Assembly: GCA_050084515.1 (NCBI GenBank)
Contig: CM114271.1
Location: 32,240,001-32,304,000 of the forward strand
Source: Blasia pusilla
Lineage: Eukaryota > Marchantiophyta > Marchantiopsida > Blasiales
Direction of reading: 5' to 3'
Length of the DNA stretch: 64,000 bases
Part shown: positions 56,479 to 64,000 of the stretch, piece after piece
How the letters are laid out: every line of letters begins with the position of its first letter
Numbering within the stretch: the stretch's first letter is position 1
Notes under the pieces: model-generated
Databases searched by the model: none
Seen by the model: only the letters and a program-made list of their open reading frames with translations
Told to the model about the DNA's origin: nothing
Position numbers and translations under genes: made by a program

Positions 56479-56645
56479 GGTAATGGAAGGTAAGTAAGAG
56501 GAGAAGGTAAGAAGACACCACAAGTAGAGGGTATGGAAGAAGAAGAGAAAAACTAAAATGTGAAGAAAGGCGTGACCCGAGAAGGAAGAGAAGGGGCGTG
56601 AGGAGTGGCATGCACGGATGGGTAAATAGTGAGGGGCTCGCACAC

Positions 56646-56777
56646 CTATATAGTACTTGGGCTTAATGTTCTAAACTTAACTTAGTTTTCAGTTGTTTTA
56701 GTTAGGAAATTTTTTGTTGGGCTTAACATTCTCAATTCAATTTTGATTTTGGTTGTTTTAGTTGGGAAAAGAATTGT
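56646..56777. repeat. 60-bp tandem duplication and TATA-like box upstream of the transposase
   Basis: tgggcttaa...gttttagtt units start at 56,658 and 56,718 (period 60, imperfect). A TATA-like ctatatagg is on the minus strand at 56,646-56,654, about 170 bases before the transposase start. Element ends (TIRs) are not identified. Confidence 0.6.
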
Positions 56778-57576
56778 TGTGAGTAACTATAAGTTGTAGG
56801 TGGTTTTATTTGGAAGGTGTCTTCTAAAGTCTATATAATCAGCATGTTGTTCTTGATCATGAAGGTCAGGTCTGAAATCTGTCCAGAAAATACTTCTCAC
56901 ACATACTCCAACCCGAATCAAGGAGATTCGCAACGACTAGTGCTCATCTATGTTGGAGTCTTCATAGATGTTCTCAAACACTCCAGAGTGCGTGTCCTCA
57001 AACACTCTCAATGGAACTTCTAGAAATTAAACCTCGAATTGCTTCAACACTCGTGCACATCATGGTGTGTCCAAGAAATGTATTTATTATTGTCAAGCTT
57101 GGCTTCAACCTCTAAAATGTGGCTAATCCATCCAACGTTGGAGTCCTTCGACCTGTTAAGATTGAAGGTTTAGTGAAGTTGAACCATTTGCATGTTTATT
57201 TATTGTTGAAAGGGTGTGGAGTTTTTACTAGACACTGTTGCAATTGTAACTTGTAAAGCAATTGCGCGAGTTCCTTGATTGTTGTTGGTTGATCGAGTCA
57301 AAGATTGACATTCTGTAAGCTTGCAGCAACAATGCTAGCGAGAGTTCACAATTGAAGAAATTGAGTTCTTTGGTTTGGTTTTGGCCAAACACCTAGTGTT
57401 TTGGAGCTCGGATTTTCAATTGAAATGTCTTGGTCATGGAGCCACCACGCTCTCATCTGGATTTGTGCTCCATAGTGTCCACGACTTTCACTCATCTATA
57501 GAAAACATGATTCAATCTCATTTCTTGAAATCGGTTAAGTTCCATTTCCGGAACTGTAGAAGAAATAGTGGTTAAG
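56778..57576. other. No recognised gene
   Basis: AT-rich DNA with only short open frames. Nothing assigned. Confidence 0.4.
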
Positions 57577-57830
57577 AGAGAGAGGGGGCAAGAGGCATTT
57601 CATTTTTGGATCTTGTACACTTTGATTCCAGACTAACTTACTACTTTACATTATCAATAAGTGTGGATTCATAATGAGGTGGAAATCAGGGATGGACATC
57701 CGTAGAGAGAGAGGAACCGAGAGACGTTTCATTTTTTGATCTTGGACACTTTGATTCTAGACTAATTTATATAATCAATAAGTCTATATTCGCAATGAGG
57801 TGGAGATCAGGGGCGGACATTTGCAGAGGT
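57577..57830 (+). repeat. About 130-bp imperfect tandem duplication
   Basis: Units at about 57,577-57,700 and 57,701-57,830 share catttt...gatcttg.acactttgattc.agacta and caataagt...attc..aatgaggtgga.atcagg. Part of a larger GA-rich repeated area; gtcttcctctttccaatt also recurs at 57,961 and 58,387. Confidence 0.75.
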
Positions 57831-58205
57831 AAGAGCAACATAAGTCATGTTGGTTCCGAAATTGTAGAACTTCTCTACTGCAGAATCAGCTGAAAATAGA
57901 CAGAGTGAGGGGTTGTTGCGGATTTAGTTGTTGGATTGTTTGTGTTTATGAGAGAGAGGAAGTCTTCCTCTTTCCAATTGGGTCTTTTGTGCCATAGCCC
58001 CACATTTTCGAGGAGGAATTTGGGACTCTTTTTTTGTTGTTGTGCGTTGTGTATTGGGTGTCATGGACACAGTAATGAGATGGAGATCACGAAGCAAGTA
58101 ATCAAGTGGAGATCATGGAGCCAACAAGGGCAGAATGGAGAATTAACCGTGGATTGTAGAGAAGATATTGTTGCAAATTTAGCTCTCGGAATCTTTTTGT
58201 TTGTG

Positions 58206-58389
<184 letters not shown>

Positions 58390-58446
58390 TTCCTCTTTCC
58401 AATTGAACTCATTAATGGAATCTTTGTTTTTTCCGTGGGTTGGAGT

Positions 58447-58816
58447 AGCACCCTAGTCCTATCTCACACACATACAAGAGAGGTGCTCCAACGGCCCAAC
58501 ATAAGAAAGATGGCTTAGGAAAGCCATCTTCCTCTCTTATATAGGATTAGGAAGAGCCAAAAGGCTCTTCCCCTAAAAATAGCTATCCCCTTGGTAACTT
58601 ACGCGCACACGTTACCAGGGGCGGGTGACTTGGTCAACAAGTCACCTGGCTGTGAAAGACCTCAACAGGAAAGTTGTCAGAAATGACGTTTCTGACACAA
58701 TGGACCTATCCTCAACTTCATCCGATAGCGTGGGACAACATTACACTCAACATAGTCTGTTGGCTCCTACGCCCTATCCACGATAGATCTCGGCCTATTG
58801 GCTACACAGATGTCGT
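58447..58816 (-). repeat. Partial MT-gypsy LTR
   Basis: Colinear with the outer 360 bases of the copy A LTR (6,350-6,712), same strand, including both palindromes (58,507-58,530 and about 58,553-58,575) and the TATA box. The inner half is missing. LINE-3 follows about 20 bases beyond its outer end. Confidence 0.85.
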
Positions 58817-58951
58817 GCGCATACATATCGCTACAAATGGTAAATGGAAAATAGATCAAGCCCGTGGGACCCAAAGGGTCAAAAAGCTAAAAAACACATT
58901 ACAAGTCATTCATTCAATGACCCAGAAAAATATCCTAAGGACTTTCTCCTA

Positions 58952-59766
58952 GCTATTGCCTAAAGCACTTGAGCGATGAATAATGACGTCCCTAATATAA
59001 CAACCTAAATCATAAGGCACTAGCTTTAGTAAAGAATAGAAATTCTCCATGTCTATTTTATGAGCTAGTCTAATCTCTTCATACCTTGGACATGTAACAA
59101 ACACATGCTCTTCATCCTCAATATTTTCTCCGTCATATAACCTACAAATTCGTTCACTCTATCAATATTAAACCATCATCCTTCCTCAATTCCTAGCCTA
59201 TGAGACCCAGTTCTATGTCGTGCGATAATATGACGTAAGAACGTGGAGATCCCCGCAAGGAGGTATTCTCGTTCATAATATACAAGCATAGGTTTAACAT
59301 GAAGTTGATAAAACTCCATTTTGGTGCCCGGGCTGCTCCAAATAATGTTGAGAAACTGCTTCTGCAGATGCTCGCGGAGTGCCATCGGTTTCAAGTCCCA
59401 ATCGCGTTCCGCCACATTCCACTTTGAAGACCAAGTCACCACATCCGCCATCCACCCTATGGAACGTGTGGCTCGCAAAGCTTGATGAGGGAGGCGAGAA
59501 ACATCAAGAGATCTCACCCTTGCAATGTAAGTGATGGTCAAGTAAAGAGCTTTAGCCTCTAGAGGAAGACAACCTGTTTCCGCAAGAAGAATAACATACA
59601 GAGTTTGGTTTCTTACACCCAATTCTCTTTGTAGAAAGATCTTTTGCACCCTCTCCACGCGCTCCCAACCTGTCTTCTTACAACTAGGACCCCAAACTTG
59701 GGTCCCATATAAGACCACCAACAACACTAAGCTCCTAAATAAGAATTTCCTAAGACTCCAAGACAC
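58952..59766 (-). pseudogene. LINE-3 ORF2 C-terminal region
   Basis: Frame 59,766-59,176 covers MSWSLRKFLFRSLVLLVVLYGTQVWG to STFLRHIIARHRTGSHRLGI. The zinc finger follows in another frame (about 59,060-59,170). It lacks the 20-bp triplication of LINE-1 and LINE-2, so the RT joins this part with only a stop near 59,910 rather than a frameshift there. Confidence 0.85.
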
Positions 59767-59939
59767 AAGATGAGCTCTTCTACATTGGTTTAAAAATGAT
59801 TATAGAGCTTTGTTACCAGCTTCTACTCTCTTTTGCACGCAAAATGCCCAATTATAGTCATGAGAGAAATCGATGTCTACATATTTGTAACTCTTTACTT
59901 GTTCTAATTATAGACCTTTGTAAAAGAATGAGAATTTGG

Positions 59940-60917
59940 ATCTAGTACCCACTATAATGACTTTAGACTTCTCCATATTAACCTCCATTTGATTTGGATA
60001 CAAAACCTTGTCAAAGTGTCGAGGTATTTTTGTAAACTAATGCCATCACGTGCTAGTAATATGATATCATCTGCATACAATAGAGCTTTGATGACAAAGT
60101 TCCCAAACTTGACACCTTCACTATCACATTCCTCCAACCACTTTTCGATATCATCTATTAAAACTCCAAATAGAGTAGGGGAGAGAGGGCAACCTTGAAT
60201 GACTCCGATGGTACTCAAGATCTCTTGAGTTTGTGAACCTTTGATCTTGGCCCGAACGGAATGGTATAACGTGGCCACGGCTGCTAGGAGATTTGGTGGT
60301 ACTCTAATGGCTTGCAGCCTATCCCATAAGAGCTTACAAGGTACAGTATCAAAACCTTTCTTGAAATCGATGAAACCGCAAAACAAAGCTTTCCCATTGC
60401 CCTTAGATTTCTCCCATAAAACACGCAAGGCCAAGATATGCTCAATGGTGTTGCATGTTGGGCGAAAACCAGCTTGGACCTGTGCTCTCTTTTGGAAAGA
60501 CTCTGTCCATATGCTCAACTTTGACTCCACCAATTTCCCAAACAGCTTAGCAAAAACACTACCCACCATGATAGTGCGATAGTTTGTCACCAAGTCCTTC
60601 CTTCCTGATTTGTGAATAGGAACAATCTCCCGTAGCGACCAAGTAGAAGGAAAACCATAGATAGCAGCATCACCCAATACTTAGGTGAAGATCAGTCGAA
60701 TAGAATCTTGTCCCCACTTGAAAAGTTCAATAGAAAAACCATCCAAATCCTCACATTTACCATTTGCTAATCTTCTTAGTTGAGTCATCACCTCTGCTTC
60801 AGAGAATAAGCCAGGTATTCCTTCACAACGTGGCATAGATGTAGCATCGGGGAAAAAATAAAGCTCTTCGGCAAAAGATATCAAAGACTTGAGATCAAGA
60901 GTAGGTTTTGACTCCAA
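59940..60917 (-). pseudogene. LINE-3 ORF2 reverse transcriptase
   Basis: Frames 60,917-60,681 and 60,677-59,952: NYRTIMVGSVFAKLFGKLVE, QAGFRPTCNTIEHI, FIDFKKGFDTVPCK, IQGCPLSPTLFGVLIDDIE and YADDIILLARDG. A small indel at about 60,680 splits the two frames. The catalytic Asp pair is present. Confidence 0.93.
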
Positions 60918-62139
60918 AATGATTTGGGGTCGTCATGTAGCTCCCTTCCCTTGTCAAGGACTCTTGCTTCCGCCATAAGAAAGCTCGTTTCTTAGATTTC
61001 ACCAAGTATTTGTAAAGGATCGTCATAATAAGCCGACTTTGGATATCTAAAGATTTATCTATTGATCTTGCCCTTGCTTGCTTGCATTCAGAGTCAAACC
61101 ACCCATTATAAGACAACCTCCTACCACTTTTGTCTCTGTGCCGCGAAAATAACTTAGATGCAGTATTTTTGAGCAATTCGGTTAGTTGCAAACTTGCTGT
61201 GTGTGGATCTGGGCTCCATACAATACGAGTCAAGAGTTCTTGTAAATTTAGCGTATAGAGATCTTTTTTACCAAGATCTAAGCGAAACTTGGGAGAAGCT
61301 AAAACATATTGACATGTCGAGAGAGGAATTGCCTTTGACAATGAGAGAGTAAACAAAAGAGATGCGTGATCTGATTCAAGCTGAGGTTCTAGAATATCAA
61401 ATGTAGAGATAAGAGAGCTATTAGCGGGCGAGGACAGAAGATAATCGATGGTGCTAGCGCCGGTAGAGGAGAAACACGTATTGGAGTGAGAATTGGGAAA
61501 ATGAGAGGTTCAATTAAGAACTTTCAAATTACAAGTGGCTCCGAAAGTTAAAAAATGCTCTGTCAAAGGATTTGTAGAAAGATCTGAAGAGATTCTAGAC
61601 CATAAACCATCCTCATGTTCTTCAAGAAGAGGAGAAGTCAAGGAATCACTGAATTGGGTAAATTGAGCAGTACGTGTGCGAGCATTGAAATCCCCAACTA
61701 GAAAGACTTCACCTTTGCTTTGATATTTGAGAACATCCCCAATAAGTCGATGGAACGGTTGACTTTGATTGTAAGTGCATGTTGAGTAGATAGATATGGA
61801 TAGTGGTGCAAAATAACAAAGTGCCAAATAACAATAAGATCCCCCAACCAAAGCAAGACGTAGCCAATGATATTGGCCCTCGATATCTTGATCTTCTAGA
61901 TGTATGAGAGGTAGAAATTGAGACCTGATGAAAGTAGCAATAGTGCCATAACCCCTTCTTGTCCGTTGTCTTCTTTGGTTCCATGTCGATCCTACCAAAG
62001 TAAACCCTTGCATCTCTACAATAATATTGCTCTCATGTTCCCAAGTCTCCACGATATTGATGATGTCCGCCATCTCCCAAATTGGTAGAGCACTCACATA
62101 CTTTGTTGTTGAAAGGCCTCGTACATTCCACATCAACAC
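60895..62139 (-). pseudogene. LINE-3 ORF2 endonuclease and linker
   Basis: A 209-codon open frame from MLMWNVRGLSTTKYVSALPI (62,139) to 61,510 holds the whole AP endonuclease: Asn in WNVRG, Glu in VETWEHES, GYGTIATFIRSQ, LCYFAPLSI and VGDFNARTRTAQF. The frame breaks at about 61,510. The linker continues in 61,356-60,895 (LSTCQYVLASPKFRLDLGKK). Confidence 0.92.
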
Positions 62140-62179
62140 TCTCAGCTTCTTGGATTGCTAGGTTGATAACTCTCTTTTT

Positions 62180-62916
62180 CTCTAGGTAACAATTGTTCGA
62201 CCATCGCGTAAATAAGCAATAAAACCTGCTTCTTGAGCCTCTTTGACCTTTGCAAGCTCCTTTCTCCTAGCTTCGACTTGTAGAAGTGTAAGATCAGGAT
62301 CCAACCATATCCTACGTCCTTTGAGAATGGCCTTGTTAGCCATAGCAGTATCACGTTTAGTTTGATCAACAAACTTAACTAGAATGGCACGAGGTTGTGT
62401 TCCCATTTTCCCAATACAAAAATCTTAAACCAAGTCCGGGTTATGAACATGAAGTGTATCAACCAAGAACTTGGTGACGACACTCTTCACCTCTTCGCTC
62501 TCTGTTTCTGGCAAACTTGAGATTCTCACATTCTTTCTATGGGCAAATTGGTTTTCCTGTTCTATCTCTTGCTCTTGATAGAAAGAGATATGAGGAACCT
62601 TTGTACCTTCAGCATAAGATTTCATTTTCACTTCTAACGTTTCAACAACCTCATGCAATCTTGAACTATTGGGAGTAGTCACTAATGATGATGCCTTCTC
62701 TTGAACATCCGCAACAGATTTGGAAAGATCGAGCATCACACTAGAACTATCTTTCAACACTTTCTTCAAAACGTCTTGCGTTGCCTTTAACTCTCGGATT
62801 TGAATATGTGCAAGGTTTAATTGAGAATTTTTTACCTTGAATTCTTATTGAAGCTCTTTCAATTCATGCAAGACCACTTGCACTAGATTCAAGATTTCCT
62901 CTTGAGTAGTCATCAT
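62180..62916 (-). pseudogene. LINE-3 ORF1
   Basis: Starts MMTTQEEILNLVQVVLHELK at about 62,916; one stop in the coiled coil (about 62,850). Frame 62,769-62,425 gives KSVADVQEKASSLVTTPNSS, LHEVVETLEVKMKSYAEGTK and NVRISSLPETESEEVKSVVT. Frame 62,406-62,182 gives GTQPRAILVKFVDQTKRDTA, KAILKGRRIWLDPDLTLLQV and EARRKELAKVKEAQEAGFIA. This is the coiled coil, RRM-like and C-terminal order of L1 ORF1p. It binds LINE RNA. Confidence 0.8.
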
Positions 62917-62979
62917 GTAGTCGACTTCACTACATCCCAGATATTGCACGACCTCCACTCAAGTATAACCAAATCTCCA

Positions 62980-64000
62980 ACACCACACAACTTCTGCTCA
63001 AGAAATTGGTTATAATTGAAATTCGTAGGACTAGGGCGCCTCTTAAAATCTCAACTTCATATGACACTCTACCTCAAAAATATGGCCTCAGCAAGATTCA
63101 GATCTGAAATCCAAAAATCTACAAAAGTAGAAACTCAAATATCTCACAACTTCGTCTCTGTGACTCGGTTGTGCTTGCAATTTTGAGGGCTAAGGCGCCT
63201 TCTTACACTCCACATTACCTAAAAATCTCAGTTTCATATGACACTTTGCCTCCAAGATATGGCCTCCGCAAAATTTAAATCTGAAATCATAAAATCTAGA
63301 AGAGCAAAAATTTAAATCTCTCACAACTTCATGTTTGTAACTCTGTTGTGCTTGCAATTTTTAGTGCTATGGAAAATCTTTACATTCCACATTGCCTCAA
63401 AATATGAGCTTCATATAACACTCCACCTCAAAGATATGGCCTCCGCAAGATTCAAATATGAAATCATGAAATCTAGAAGAGCAAAAAATTAAATCTCTCA
63501 CAACTTTGTCTCTGTAACTTGGTTGTTCTTGAAATTTTAAGGACTAAAGAGAATTTTTATAGTTCATGTTGCCTAGAAATCTCAGCTTCATATGACACTC
63601 CACCTCAAAGATATGGCTTCCGCAAGATTCAGATCTAAAATCCTGAAATTTACAAGAGTAGAAACTCAAATCTCTCACAAGTTCATGTTTGTAACTTGGT
63701 TGTGCTTGTAATTTTGAAAGCTAGGGCGCCTCTTTACATTCCACGCTGCTTCAAAATCTCGACTTCATATTACATTCCACCTTAAAGATATGGCCTCCGC
63801 AAGATTCAGATCTGAAATCATGAAATCTAGAAGAGCAGAAACTCAAATCTCTCACAACTTCGTCTTTGTAACTCGATTGTGCTTGCAATTTTTAAAGCTA
63901 GGGCACCTCCTTACACTCCGCATTTCCTCAAAATGTTAGCTTAATATTACAGTCTATCTTAAAGATATGGCCTCCGTAAGATTCAGATCTAAAATCATGA
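62980..64000 (-). repeat. LINE-3 5' tandem monomers, period 177 bp
   Basis: The landmark tgtgcttgca (plus strand) is at 63,171, 63,347, 63,524 (variant), 63,701 (variant) and 63,878: steps of 176, 177, 177, 177. It is the reverse complement of the LINE-2 monomer and continues beyond the window. Confidence 0.95.

Larger units (their letters stand above)
58836..64000 (-). mobile_element. LINE-3: near full-length LINE, 5' end beyond the window
   Basis: Minus strand. The 3' tail (58,836) has GGTAAAT units and the gacccaaagggtc hairpin. ORF2 and ORF1 follow, then at least six 177-bp monomers to the window edge. It has the fewest defects of the three copies. Confidence 0.93.

Overview
This window is nuclear DNA from a land plant, built mainly of nested transposable elements around one well-preserved host gene. 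The host gene is an 11-exon SERK-type leucine-rich-repeat receptor kinase (15,783-21,734, + strand). Its exon phases fit together to give 628 codons. The kingdom is clear from SERK, the plant chromovirus, copia, PIF/Harbinger and Helitron sequences. I cannot fix the lineage. The long introns, heavy TE load and L1-type LINE would suit a seed-free plant or a gymnosperm, but that is only a guess.

The most unusual content is a Ty3/gypsy family (called here MT-gypsy) whose pol region carries a C5 cytosine DNA methyltransferase between protease and reverse transcriptase, and a PHD finger at its C-terminal end. Copy A (minus strand, 1-6,712) shows LTR, gag, protease, methyltransferase and the start of RT, then leaves the window. 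Copy B (plus strand, 30,298-35,425 and 47,650-about 51,102) shows the whole order: LTR, gag, PR, methyltransferase, RT, RNase H, integrase, PHD. Copy C (about 23,040-27,017) is a decayed fragment, and a partial LTR lies at 58,447-58,816. All copies are broken by frameshifts and stops.

The insertions can be put in order. In the centre, copy C was hit by a copia element (27,018 onward), and that copia was hit by MT-gypsy B at 30,298. B's methyltransferase was then split by a chromodomain-bearing gypsy element (chromovirus D, minus strand, 35,426-47,649). D was in turn split by a full-length LINE (LINE-2, 39,901-44,641). At the left, a chromovirus remnant of the D family (6,713-8,086) was hit by MT-gypsy A. 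Two more LINE copies lie at 10,618-13,543 (5'-truncated) and 58,836 to the window end. LINE-2 and LINE-3 both begin with tandem 177-bp monomers, and all three copies end in a short hairpin followed by heptamer repeats instead of poly(A).

Region by region: 1-8,086 MT-gypsy A inside a chromovirus remnant; 8,087-14,513 TE debris (copia RT, LINE-1, Helitron helicase tail); 14,514-22,960 SERK and its flanks; 22,961-51,102 the nested stack; 51,103-53,750 no recognised gene; 53,756-56,660 a two-gene PIF/Harbinger element; 56,661-58,446 repeats, including a perfect (GA)n of 177 bp; 58,447-64,000 LTR fragment and LINE-3. Apart from SERK, I see no gene likely to make a full-length protein. I found no tRNA, rRNA or CRISPR array by eye.
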